Notes under the pieces: model-generated
What the model was told of the DNA's origin: nothing
Databases searched by the model: none
The model's input: the letters and a program-made list of their open reading frames with translations, nothing else
In this document: positions 1 to 10,900 of the stretch, piece after piece
How the letters are laid out: every line of letters begins with the position of its first letter
Numbering within the stretch: position 1 is the first letter of the stretch
Position numbers and translations under genes: made by a program
Source: Leishmania infantum JPCM5
Taxonomy: Eukaryota; Euglenozoa; Kinetoplastea; Trypanosomatida; Trypanosomatidae
Direction: 5' to 3'
Assembly: GCF_000002875.2 (NCBI RefSeq)
Contig: NC_009410.2
Location: forward strand, 496,001 to 560,000
Length of the DNA stretch: 64,000 nucleotides

Positions 1-1005
1 CACGCATGGATCGTGCCCCCGCCCTTTCCTATTCCATCCTTCCACTGCCTCTCCCTTTGTTTAGATGTGCGTGCGTGATGAGCTGTCGCATCGACTGCTG
101 CCGGACCACACCTCTGTTGGCGTTTAAGTGCTTGTGTCCGCGATCATATACATGCTCCATGTAAATGTGGAAGCGAAGCAAAAGAAAAAATGAGGTGAAG
201 TTGGAAGGTGCCTTATTGGAGCTCGTGAGACAGTACACCTTGTCCGCCCCCCCCCCTCTCCCCTCTCTTACGGGTACTCACGCATGCTGTTCTCCACGTT
301 CCAGAACGTGGCGAGGACGTCAACGCGGGAAAATATGCGTGGCGTGTATGGTGAGAGAAGGAGATGGTGGCCCATTTGTGCAATGTGTGCTCATCATTGG
401 TCGCATGTGTGTCTGTCTATCACGCTCGCTCACCAACCTCACACCCGCATGCATGCCACATCATCCTCGGCTATCCCCCTCCCCCTCGCACATATACACA
501 CACACACACTGCCGCTCCTTAATTCACCGTGTCTCCACACACCTCCACGTGCATGCGCACATTCGTATGTGTAGTTATCTTTTCCGCCCACGGTGTGTCG
601 AGGAAAGAAGATTAGGCGCATCATCGACTCACTTACCCGCGTATGCGCAAGTGCTGGCCATAGCGTCCACCTCTGCTGCTGCTGCTGCTGTTCTTTCTCG
701 CTCTCTCTCCCTCATTCACCAGCAGCGCCGCACGCCTGACGGTGAGGGCAGGGCGGGCAGGGAAGGGGAAGGCGTAAGCGCGTACGTGCCCGAGGCGCAA
801 GCAAAACGGAACCGGGTCAAGAAAGCGAGCGGCCCGCGCACACAGTAGAGCACACGCAGGACACGTACGCACATACAGAGGGAGCGAAGAAGACGGGATC
901 GATAGATTTCCTCAGTTCTGCCGCCCCCTTACCGATCTTCTTTTTGTTTTGAGGAGAGGGGACTTCTGCTTCTGCTTCCTCCTCTCCACATCTGCTGGCT
1001 TCACC
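1..1005. other. Left-edge spacer, no gene seen
   Basis: This stretch has no reading frame with protein-like composition on either strand. Its open frames are rich in Cys, His, Arg and Ser and come from pyrimidine tracts and CA/TG runs. It probably holds the 3' UTR of a gene left of the window plus the spacer before the gene at 1006. A (CTG)n-like run lies near 673-690 and a CA run near 495-508. Confidence 0.6.
916..953 (+). promoter_or_regulatory. Predicted trans-splice acceptor for gene at 1006
   Basis: A T/C-rich tract ends at about 950 and the first AG follows at 952-953, giving a predicted 5' UTR of about 50 nt. The first ATG after it is 1006, which supports that start. Confidence 0.5.
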
Positions 1006-3354
1006 ATGGGCAGTGCCTGTTCCTATGGCGAGGATGCAAGGCATCATCGCGAGAACCGCAAGAATCGGATCAACCCCACCGAAACCTACGACAAGTGGCA
1101 GCAGAAGATGCTGCTCGACATCGGCGCCGACCCGCTTGCCGTCATCCGAGATTTTCCACGCATGACGGTGTTTGTGCACACGATGACGTGCTGCAACTTC
1201 GTGCCTGATTGCTACAGCCCAATCAGTGATAGCGAGGCTGCGGCGTCGAGCGAGAAGCCGCACCAACAGGAGCAGACACGCCGGAAGTCTCCTTTTAACC
1301 CGCTTGCCCCTCGGAGCAGAAGCCAGACACATTATTGTGTAGATACCGATGCCGCTGGTGCCGCGGATACTGAAGGAGAGTCAAAGCAGCAGCAGCGCCG
1401 CCGCAGGCGTATGGAGAAGGCCAGCGGCCCAGCGCTGCGCGTGGATGCATCCGCCGGCGCTTGTGCCAACGCTGACGCCGGTGGCTCATGGAGCTCACCG
1501 ACGGCGTCGCCATTACTGGCGCCTCACCCCCCTCCCAACGTGATGGCTCGCGGCGGTGCAGGGGCTCAGCGTTCTGGCCTTCAAGAGCCGTCCTGCGACG
1601 ACGACGCTTTCGCCGCTCGCATGCAGCGTGTGCGAGAGGCGGTGCTGCTGTTGTCGGAGCTGTGCAACGAGCGCGCGACGTTCGGCGCCTCCTTCGAGAG
1701 CGCATGGGACCGCCTTGTCGTGCACGGCAGCGTTGGTGGCCGCGCCAACAACCTGGACAGCAACGCGGCCGGCGAGTCCGCCCCCGGGGCGACGCAAGAT
1801 GGCCGCCCGCCGCCCTCTTCCAAAAAGTTTCGGAATCAGCCCATCACGCTTGACGTGCATCAAGTCCTGTTAAATGCCTGTTTGGACAGCGGCATGCTGA
1901 TGCTTTTGGACGACGCCAACTCGGCTGCGGCTCTCGCGCCCCCACCGCACGGCGCCGCCCAGGAAAGGATTATCGGGAGCGTGCTGGCGCCTTTGTCGTT
2001 GCAGTCTGGTGCACCAACTGGGCTGGTGAATCGCCCCTCGCCGCCAGACACATCGAGTGCATCTGGGCTGCAGTTGCATCGAGCACGCACGGCAACTGGG
2101 CTCACTGCTGGCGGAGCAACTGGATCAAAGTGCGGCACTGTCAACAGCGACAGTCAGCAGCAGCGGAACCGAGAGTCTGCTGCCGCCAGCACGTCCAGCG
2201 TCCCCGCATCAATGGCGCGTGCCGCTCGAATCTCCCCCCAGACCACCGCCGCCCTCATTGCGACGCCGAGCCGCTACGTCGTGCGCAGCGCCACCTTCCA
2301 TCTCATGCAGTTCGCTACACAAGGGGTAATGTTCTTCCCGGTGCAGCGGCTTAAGCACGTTCTGTGGATGCCGTGGTCCTCGCACATGCAAGACAGGGCA
2401 TGGACGATCCACTTCCACGTAAAGGATGCGACACCGGAGGACTTGATTGCGCGCAGGCAGCACCACCTCAGGACGCTGTTCAACACCTCAACGTCCGCTC
2501 TGTTGCCGAGCGCAGACTCGGCGGCGGTGTTGGCGGTGGCAGGGGCGGATGGTCACCGAGACTCACTTTCGACGGCTCTGCCATCAACGGCTGTCACCAC
2601 CGACGCGGACGGGTGGAAACTGCCTGCTATTTCCGGCGCCGATGCGAGCGCGGGCGGATGGAACAACACCTGTGGAGCAGGCGTCAATGAAGGCGTGCAC
2701 AAGTGCAAGATCATTGTGATCCACCACTTTCAGACGGGACGGCACTACGTCGAGGACAGCGAGCGCAAGACGACACCGGTGTATGAGCTGGACTGGGCGT
2801 GCAGCATTCGGGTCGACCAAGACACCCTACTGAAGGCGTTTTCGCCGTACCAGGGGTACGCCGTCGCTGCGAAGGATGCGGCAGCGGCTTCGCCGTCGGT
2901 CCCTCTTTTGCCGTCGCGCAATCCGTCTTTGCTGCAGGAGATGACGATGGAGGCTGCCTCTTTGGTCTCGCATCCGCGCCAGCACCTGTGCGACGACGAT
3001 GATCACGAGACTGTCACCGTGGACGCGTCGCCGTCAGTCACGACATCAGACAACGTCTCTGAAACTGCGTTCCCACGCAGGCCGGTGGTGGTGCCAGACG
3101 CTACGCTTCACCCAGAGCTGATCGCCTTGGACGTGGGCGTGCTCACGACACAGCAGCCGCAGCTGCTGCAGCGCGAGGTGTTGCGTGCCTCTGTAGAGGT
3201 TGTCGCCGCCCGGATGGCGAAGCCGCCTCTCACGTTCTGCATGGTCTCCTCCACGTGGCGCAAGCGCAAGGAGGAGCTTGACTACATGCTGAAGCAGCAG
3301 TACAACGTGCAACTAATGCAGGTGAATGAGCTGCCCAAGAAGCTGCCGTATTAG
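1006..3354 (+). CDS. Conserved-looking hypothetical protein with dual N-terminal acylation motif
   Basis: This gene encodes 782 residues of unrecognised function. It opens MGSACSYGE: Gly2 with Ser6 fits the N-myristoyltransferase signal and Cys5 would suit palmitoylation, a combination known in trypanosomatids to direct proteins to plasma or flagellar membrane. The predicted location is therefore the cytoplasmic face of a membrane. Ordered-looking blocks are separated by low-complexity Ala/Ser/Gln linkers: residues about 25-75 (KWQQKMLLDIGADPLAV region), 277-300, 419-474 with aromatic and hydrophobic residues (VLWMPWSSHMQD), 567-622, and a basic C-terminus ending LPKKLPY. The start is the first ATG after a pyrimidine tract and AG at 952-953; the frame is open further upstream but has no earlier ATG. 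No catalytic motif was recognised. That it is a real gene is secure; the function is unknown. Confidence 0.85.
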   Translation: MGSACSYGEDARHHRENRKNRINPTETYDKWQQKMLLDIGADPLAVIRDFPRMTVFVHTMTCCNFVPDCYSPISDSEAAASSEKPHQQEQTRRKSPFNPLAPRSRSQTHYCVDTDAAGAADTEGESKQQQRRRRRMEKASGPALRVDASAGACANADAGGSWSSPTASPLLAPHPPPNVMARGGAGAQRSGLQEPSCDDDAFAARMQRVREAVLLLSELCNERATFGASFESAWDRLVVHGSVGGRANNLDSNAAGESAPGATQDGRPPPSSKKFRNQPITLDVHQVLLNACLDSGMLMLLDDANSAAALAPPPHGAAQERIIGSVLAPLSLQSGAPTGLVNRPSPPDTSSASGLQLHRARTATGLTAGGATGSKCGTVNSDSQQQRNRESAAASTSSVPASMARAARISPQTTAALIATPSRYVVRSATFHLMQFATQGVMFFPVQRLKHVLWMPWSSHMQDRAWTIHFHVKDATPEDLIARRQHHLRTLFNTSTSALLPSADSAAVLAVAGADGHRDSLSTALPSTAVTTDADGWKLPAISGADASAGGWNNTCGAGVNEGVHKCKIIVIHHFQTGRHYVEDSERKTTPVYELDWACSIRVDQDTLLKAFSPYQGYAVAAKDAAAASPSVPLLPSRNPSLLQEMTMEAASLVSHPRQHLCDDDDHETVTVDASPSVTTSDNVSETAFPRRPVVVPDATLHPELIALDVGVLTTQQPQLLQREVLRASVEVVAARMAKPPLTFCMVSSTWRKRKEELDYMLKQQYNVQLMQVNELPKKLPY

Positions 3355-4220
3355 CCCTGACAGCTGCTCTTTGCATGCCTGCTGCCGTCCTTGAGTAGGG
3401 AAAGAGGAGGCAGTCGGCCACCTATACGAACACGTTCATACAACCCCCCCCTCCACCCACCCCTCCCTCCCATACCCTCCTCATTCCTCTCTCTCGTTGT
3501 TCCTTTTCATACATATGTATATGTGTAAGCATGTGTCCGTGCCTTTGCGCCGGTGCGTGCGTACAGATATTCCTCCCTGCGAGAAGGATGGTGTCGAGGG
3601 GCGGCCCCGGCTCACAAACATGTATACATATATACATATATATATATGTGTGTGTATAGGAAATCAGAAAAAAGAAAAATGCGAATGACTGTCGCTTGCT
3701 TTTCATCGCCTGATCACTGTGACAGTCGACTCACGCAACTGAAGACGACGCCGATATCCCCACCACCCTTCGTTATCCATATCTCACAGCAGGCGCGGGT
3801 CTGTGTGGGTATTAGCATCTTCCTCTCTCCTCTTCCCTTTCCCCCCACCCTCACCGTCTTCGTCATCTTTCGGTGTGTGTGTGTGTGTGTGTGTGCTCTC
3901 TCCTATCTTCCTCGACTAGTTGTTTGTCATCGTCGCCACCGTGGCCCCTCTGTCCGCGCGAACCCTCCCTTTGACTTCATTGGCGCTTGCTTCTCTGATG
4001 TGTTCTGCTCCTTGTAGATTTGAGCATGTTACTCTGCCCTGTTCTTCGTTTCTGCGGTTCTCCACCTCGGCGTCTTCTTTTTGCGTCGTCGTCGTCGATG
4101 GATGTGCAACGCGTGTGTCTGTGTGCAGCTGCGTAGGCGAACTTGCGTGTGTCATCAATGGTCTCTCTCTCTTCCTTTCACTTCGTTTTCTCTCTCGGCT
4201 CGACTTTTTGCCCTCACTGA

Positions 4221-4737
4221 CGGGAGGGCGGACACACCTCTCTCACTGCGTGATATCGCAGAGTTCAGTGCTCCCACTGTGGGCGGGGAAGCCGAGCAGC
4301 CTCCTCCCCCCTCCCTCCCTATCCCAGCCACTGCCGAACCACCCCCTGGTGGTGACAGGGCCAGGGTGCCTAGGACGTGGGGAGGTCAGTGCGATGCAGT
4401 GGCACGGATGCCGGCGGCCAATCCCTGGACGGCGTGGCGCCGGTGCGACCCGCGACCGTGAGCGTGCTTGCGCCATCCATGCGATGGGCAAGGCGTCAGC
4501 GTGATACCAACGCGTCTCGCTCGGCCCTCGCACTGCCTGCTGCTGGGGAGGCTGAGTGCCACCCTGCGAGGCGGGTGGGTGGGTAGAGTTTGGGTCAGGG
4601 GCCGTGCACAGATGACTGTGTCGGCGCACTGCTGTGATGCGTGTCTGCGGCTGCGTTGCACCGCGCGCTGGGTGCCTGTGGCAGGCCCGTGGGTTTTAGA
4701 GTGGGCCTCGGCTCATGTTGTGTGGCAGAGAAAATGG
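4221..4737 (+). mobile_element. SIDER-like short retroposon, copy A
   Basis: This non-coding GC-rich element of about 500 bp recurs at three other places in the window. The core 4275-4689 matches copy D (37385-37799) with one substitution by eye. The first 54 bases (4221-4274) are shared with copy B but not with copies C and D. The last 50 bases (about 4690-4737) are diverged from the other copies, and the tail reads GGCAGAGAAAATGGG. Short, 3' A-rich, dispersed elements lying in spacers are typical of Leishmania SIDER retroposons (ingi/L1Tc-related). The assignment rests on these general properties, since the 79-bp signature could not be aligned here. It lies in the presumed 3' UTR/spacer after the gene ending at 3354. 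Confidence 0.6.
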
Positions 4738-4841
4738 GCTCACGGCGCAGCAAAGCAGAAAGCTATCCTTTGGACTTGATTGCATCTCTCTCTAGGTTAT
4801 GGTGATGTGCACGTTGGCTTACCTACGCACACACACACAAC

Positions 4842-4859
4842 ATATATACATGTATATAT
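4842..4859. repeat. 18-bp perfect TA/TG palindrome
   Basis: The sequence ATATATACATGTATATAT equals its reverse complement. It sits about 100 bp downstream of retroposon copy A, next to a CA run. Confidence 0.8.
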
Positions 4860-6751
4860 CGTGGTGAAGGCACGCTTTGAGGAGCGAAGGCGGGCAACGC
4901 ATTCGCGCGCTCTCTGTCTCCCCTCCTTAACTTTTTCGCTTCTCCCCTCGGCCGGCGAGTGAGTGTGCGGCGGCCCCTCCGGCATTCGAGCTGCTGAGTG
5001 CCTCGCCCCTGCACGCCTCCCTCAAGACATCGCGGTGCGGCGAGATCTCAGAGGCGGTCGATATGCCCGCCACTGCTGCCTCTCGCTCCCATTTTCTCTT
5101 CGAAAAGGGTCGCCAGGTGATCTCATGGACCTCTTCTCTCTCTCGTCATCGCCAGTGTCCACGTCTTCATGGTCGGCCCCGCACACCCCCGACCCCCTTC
5201 GTGCCTGCACCCTGTGGGGCAGGAAGGAGGAAGGACGGGTAGCAACGCACTCTCGTCAGCATGCAAGCGCAGACATATGCACCTGTCTGTCCCCTTGTGC
5301 TAAAGACGCCTTCGAATCCTGCCGGTATGGCCCTCTCGGTGTGTACGCGGCACGACCGCGCACACACAGACACACAAGCCGCCCCAGCAGTCGGATCGAT
5401 GGAGACGGATGTGCCGACTCGCCTGATGGCCTCGGTGTTATTTTCTCGCCCTCTCCCCATCTCTATCCCCTCCCGCTCTCTCGCACGCTGGTGAAGCGAA
5501 ACAAGTGTTTTGCATGTATATGTGTGTCTGTGCGGTGGTAACAAGGGTGTTTGGCACGGCCTCGAGGCCGTGAAGTATAGAAAAGGCAAAAGAAGCAGGC
5601 GCGATCTGTCACGAATCGTTGTACCCGCAATGCCATCTCTCCGCTTCCCCCTCTTCCTCGTGCTTCAGTGACATCTGCATTCTCTGCCCGCATTGTTTTC
5701 CTCCGTTCTCAGCAATATGCTCGCACCTACTCCCCCCTCCCCTCTCTCATGCTCCTTGGCTCGTTCCCTGCATTCGCTTCTCAGTACCTCCCCCTCGCAT
5801 TTTACGGTTTTGTTGTTTTGGTATCGGTGATGGTTGGTGATGGCGCTCACATTTTTATCTGCTCACACTACCGTTGGTAGCACATGTCTTGTCGCTATGG
5901 CGAATCGTCTTCTATCCCTCCCCCTCCTCTTCTTCCGCCCCCACCTTCTTTCCATTCGCATCGTAACTCTTTCTAAATATACATGTATTCCTTTGCTGTC
6001 CTGCGTCTTCCACCCTCCCCTCTCCGTCGTGTGCTCTGCTGCTGCTGTCTCACGTCTTTGCTTTTTTTTCCAACGATTTCGGTGACGGTGTGCATGTGTG
6101 CGTGTGTACCCTCTCTGCATGAAGAAGAGGGCGGGCAGAGGCGCACGGTGCACGGGGAAACCTTTGCGCTTCTTAGTCTATGGTCGACCTTTGCCTTGTA
6201 TGGTTGTTTGTCTCTGCTGATCAGCTTGCTCTGTGCGTGCTGTGCCGTCGTGCGAAGTCTGTTCCGCGACACTCCTCCTCCTCCTCCTACGACATTGGTG
6301 CTTGTGACTTTTCTGCCCACTAACTTCAGCTCTCCCTTCCCTCCGTGGCTCGCCCCCCCTCCCTCACACACACACACGCACACACCTCTCATTACTTTCT
6401 CGCTCGTGTGTTTGCTCCGTTGACGCGTCCGTGTCGGTTTAGGCAGCCAGTGACCATCCTCTTGCTCACTACGTGTCACCCGTTGCATCGCTCCCTCTTG
6501 GCTTGGATTCTCTCTCTGTTCTTGTGTGCGTGGGCGCGTGTCTGAGCGCATTGGCTTCGCAGTGATGAATTCCGAGGTGGCTACGCACACACTGTAGCTG
6601 CGTGTATAGGCAGGCGTGAGCATGCGTCCGGGAATAGAACGCTGTCTGCGGGGACGTTGGTGGAGGGGGCGTTCTGTCAGAAGTGCCGGCTTCCATGATG
6701 ATATACCTCCCTTTGTGATCTCTAGTGTGTGTTTGTGCGTGCGTGCATGTG

Positions 6752-6775
6752 CGTGTGTGTGTGTGTGTGTGTGTG
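6752..6775 (+). repeat. (TG)n microsatellite
   Basis: About twelve TG dinucleotides in a row, preceded by a degenerate GTGCGTGCATG stretch. Confidence 0.9.
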
Positions 6776-7692
6776 AAGGATAGCCGTAACCGAGAACCCC
6801 CCCCCGCCAAGCGATCGTAAGAACCAAAAAAAAAGTAGCGGAAAGACGTGAGGTCGAGAAAGAAGTGAAACCACGCAGGGCGATGGTGGGGATGGTGATC
6901 TGTGAATGCAACAGGGTGAGGAGGCGTGCATGCTCGTGGAAGTGATTGGTGCATGCATGTTGACTTCTGCGGTACACTCCTTGTGCTGACGCTCTCTTCA
7001 CGAATGTGGCGCTCACTCCCCTCCCCCAACTTCTCTCTCTCATATGTCCTGTGCTCAGCTCCTCTCTCCTTCACCTCTCTCTGTGACTCATCAACGTACG
7101 TCATCGCCGACTCACAGCGGCTCGAGGTACTCTTGAAGCCGGCAAAACAGACCAAAGGACTACAACGCAAACAAGCTGACATCCGCACTCGAAGGTGCTG
7201 CTGCACCCTCTTGCATCTCACGCGCTCTCTCTTCCTCGACTCACCCACAGAGACACACGCACGCGCAAAAGAGGTGAAGCGAAGCGAAAACCGCCGAAGG
7301 CTCCACCACCATCATCGCCGCCTCGCCTCTCCACCACCACCTCCTCCTCCCTCCTCTACTCTGTCCCTCCCTCTCCATGTGGCAGACTGGGCGGGGGCTG
7401 ATTCTCTGACAGCTGCCGCTCGCTGATCGTCGTGTCTTCTCTTTTTCGTTTTGCTTTCACCCTACTCCTCGATAACTCTTTCTGCCGCTGCCACCCTCAT
7501 CTACGGCCCGCCTTTCCACGCGCACGCATACACACACAGCCCTCCTCCCGAGCCGCCGCCGCCCTCCCAACTCTCTCGAATGTTCTTTTTCGAGGTTGAA
7601 GTGTGTTCTTGTCGCGCTTCTCGATTCCCTCCATCGCCTTGAGCCTCTCCCTTTTGTGTTCCGATTTTCTTGTGTACTTCTGTCTGCGTGTC

Positions 7693-7696
<4 letters not shown>

Positions 7697-7731
<35 letters not shown>

Positions 7732-7738
7732 GTGTGTA
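7697..7738 (+). repeat. (TG)n microsatellite upstream of CCDC17-like gene
   Basis: An almost pure TG array with one TGCG interruption ends in TAG. The AG at 7738-7739 is a plausible trans-splice acceptor for the gene at 7990. Confidence 0.85.
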
Positions 7739-7989
7739 GCTGGGCGCACGCGTCATCTCATTCTTTTAGCCCTGTTGTTATCCTCGGAGAGCATCCTCGA
7801 GTACTTGGTGTCGGTGTTGTATTTGATCTGCACACGAGTGCCGCACCCCACCTAAACCCCGTCATCATCATCATATTTCACCCGACTCCTCCCCCCACCG
7901 GTACACGCCCACTTGTCTGCCGTCAATTATTCTGTCTCTCCTCACCTCTCACTCATCCCCCCACCCTACTCCTTCCCACCTTTGACGCG

Positions 7990-10900
7990 ATGCCGGCGTG
8001 TCCCGATTGCGGGCTTATGTTGGACTCCCTCCACAATGTGCAGATACACCGTCGGTCTGGCGCATGCTCGATGCAGTCGTTAGGCGCCCCGGCGGCCAGC
8101 CCAGTTCAGCAGCCTATGGTCTGCGCCGCTGGCTGTCCGGTTACGCCGCCCACGAGCGTGTTGGGCCACGTGAGCAGCATCGGCTCTGGTGGCTACAGCC
8201 ACGGGAAAGGTGGCTTTGGCATGCAGAGTACACCGGTGCTCCCCGCAGCAACCGCGCGGGTGCCTTGCATGAGTCCCATAGAGCGTGAGATTGAGCAAGC
8301 GCTGGCCATTCAGCGCAATCAGCAAACGGCCGACATGGCGGAGCGGGAGCGCATGCTGCTTGAACAGCAGGTAAACCTGGTTTTGCCGGCGCGTCAAGCA
8401 CAGCTGCAGCAGTCGCAGCAGGCGCTGAAGGATCAGCTGCTTCAGATGAAGCTGCAGCTCTTCTCTAACCAGCAGCAGCAGCAATCTAGCAGCAACATGG
8501 ACATGGAATACCTGCGAAATGAAATCGCGGCGATGCGCGGCGCTCTCTCCTCGATGGGCATGAACTGCACCTCCAACAGCGACCCTGGCCTGCCATGGCG
8601 GAAGCCGCACAAGCCGCAGCACCGGAAAGCAACGTCAGCGCGCACGAGGAATGTCCGCAGGAGGCGCCAGCACGGATGCCACATCGACGAGGACGATTCT
8701 TGGGGGAGTCTTGATGGCGTTCTCTGCAGTGACGAGTATGGCGACGACCGCGGTGAAGCTTGCGATAGGGATTCAAGTAGCCGTAGCCCCTCACCGCGAA
8801 ACGCCCGCCTCTTCAGCCCGACGCCGTCGCAGAAAATCCATAGCGCGCTGAAAAGCATGCAAGCTGAGATTCGCAGCTTGCGGGCCATGAGCGCTACCCG
8901 CATGGAGCCGGCGTTCCCCACCGCCTCGATGCTGGAGCCGGGCCTGCACTTGCTCAAGCTTGCCGCCCTCGAAGGCATCGCCCTTGCCGTCCCTCTCGAC
9001 GAGGTGGATGTGTCGATCAAGGTATACTACATGTCGCACGTGCACAACGAGTATCTGCTCGAGCCCTATCTCGAGCGCAGCTACCCACGGCGCCCCCCGT
9101 CGTTGGTCCGCCATGACGCCAACACAATGCTGTTTACGATCCCGCCGCTGGAGTTCATCGTGCACTCACCGAAAGAGATGGTCGTGTTCGTGCTGCAGGT
9201 GTTTTACCGCGGCCGACTGCTCTGCTGGGCCGCCATCTTCGCGAAATCCACCGGCAGCTTCTCCGAGGGCATTCGGAACAGCTGCTACGACCTCGCCAAG
9301 GCCCTGCAGACACCTGGTGGTATGATCCCCGAGGCGAGCGTGTCAGGTTACATCGAGACCGACTCGCTGGACGTTCTGCAGCACGCCGAGTCGATCCTGA
9401 ACCCGAGCGCCGTTAGCTTCAGTGCTTGCCCCGGCTCTCCGTTCCCGCAGAGGCAGCATGTACAGCTACCTGGACTACCACCGCTGCCGCCGCCACCGCT
9501 AGGTCAGCCGCTGCTACCCGGCATGCCCGGTTGCGAGGGGCCATTTTTGCCGCCCACGTCAGACGGCCACATGATGCTGCTGCAACCCACCAAGGGACCC
9601 GTCGCACACTTTATCCTCCCTCCGCGGGCTGGGGTGTCAATCTTGGAGTGGAACCAAGAGGTGGTAAAGCATCTCAAGAAGATACAGAAGCACCTACCCA
9701 GTAAGGCCACCGCGCCAGCAGCGGAAAAGGGTGCCGCCAACGGTAAGCATGTCAGCAACTGGAAGCCGCCAGCGTCTCCGCCGAGTCAGCGGCAGGTAAT
9801 GCTCGATAGCAGCAGCAGCGATAGCAGCGTGCAATCGTTCTCTCCACTTTCGTCCATGTGTATATCACAGCCCACCTCCAACGGCAGCCCTTTGAGAGAC
9901 CCCCCGCTTCCTATTCACGGCCAGGCCGAGATCATCGGAGAAGACATGAGCAAGCATCCTCCTGTCACGAGGCAGCAGCAGCAACGTCGTAGCCACCGTA
10001 GTGCCGTATACTTTACAAAGGGCATCTCGGAGGCTGTGACCGCTGCTGAGGTACCCGCGGCGAAGTCGCCTACGATGTCCATTCGAAAGCCGCAGGAGCC
10101 CGCGAAAGTGTCTGCGGTCGCCGCGTTGGCGAAGGAGCCGCTCTCGACTTATGTGCCATCATCCCAGACGCACACGCCGCCGCCGTCGACCAACGCCTCC
10201 CTCGCCAAATTAGAAGCCAAGGAAGTCGCAGCTGAGAAGCTGCCCGACAATCCCAAGTCACAGATGGCGAGTACTTTGTCGCCATGCGTTCCTTCCGCGG
10301 ACAATCAAGCCGCCCCCCTTCAAGCCGCAACACCGCCGCCGGCACCATGCAAAGTTCCTCGGGAAGACATGCCACTGGTCGAGCGCAGCCGTCTACGCGT
10401 TTTGATGGACCCGCAGGGCAATCTCGCGGTGCCGCCAAACTACAAGCTGAACCCCAACAACCCGCCTTGCGTGAACCTCCACAAGCTCCACGCCACAGCT
10501 GACCCGCCTGTAAACCCATGCGTGCTGCTTGGCCTCTCGAAGCCGACCGATAGGCCGCCAGCGACGCTGACGATGCCTGGGCACGGAGAGAATGGAAGCA
10601 CGGTCGATATCTTCGTGGACGGTGTATCTGGCGTCCCGCTCGACGCGGTGTGCTCGCGCGTGCTGGTGTACATCACCGACGAACTGGACCTCAACACCGG
10701 TGGCCATCTGCACCCCCTTCACCACCCTCGTGTCTTCATGCGGAAGCCGAATCTCGTTGCCTATCAGAATCTCACCTCGAGCAGCATCGAGCCCGTGTTT
10801 GAGGCAAAGATGAGCTCCAACGTCGGCGATCAAACGCACGCCGTCGTCATTGTGGAGTACATCAACGGCCGCCAAGAGTCACCGATCGTGCTTGGACACT

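Larger units (their letters stand above)
3355..7989. other. 4.6-kb spacer with one retroposon copy and simple repeats
   Basis: No convincing gene is seen. The spacer contains a SIDER-like element at 4221-4737, alternating TA/TG islands near 3508-3530, 3618-3658 and 4842-4859, and (TG)n arrays at 3872-3894, 6752-6775 and 7697-7738. Long open frames here, such as the minus-strand frame across 5973-7043, are low-complexity His/Thr/Arg translations of CA repeats. Confidence 0.6.

Noticed and set aside
165..848. 227-codon plus-strand frame at the left edge
   Set aside because: Composition is simple-repeat derived (His/Thr/Ser/Arg), unlike the real genes of the window.
4243..4629. Conserved antisense open frame inside retroposon copies
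   Set aside because: The same frame appears in all four copies only because the DNA is nearly identical; the 5' and 3' extensions differ and there is no independent sign of coding selection.
5973..7043. 356-residue minus-strand frame
   Set aside because: It is a His/Thr/Arg-rich translation of CA repeats and purine-rich complement of splice tracts.
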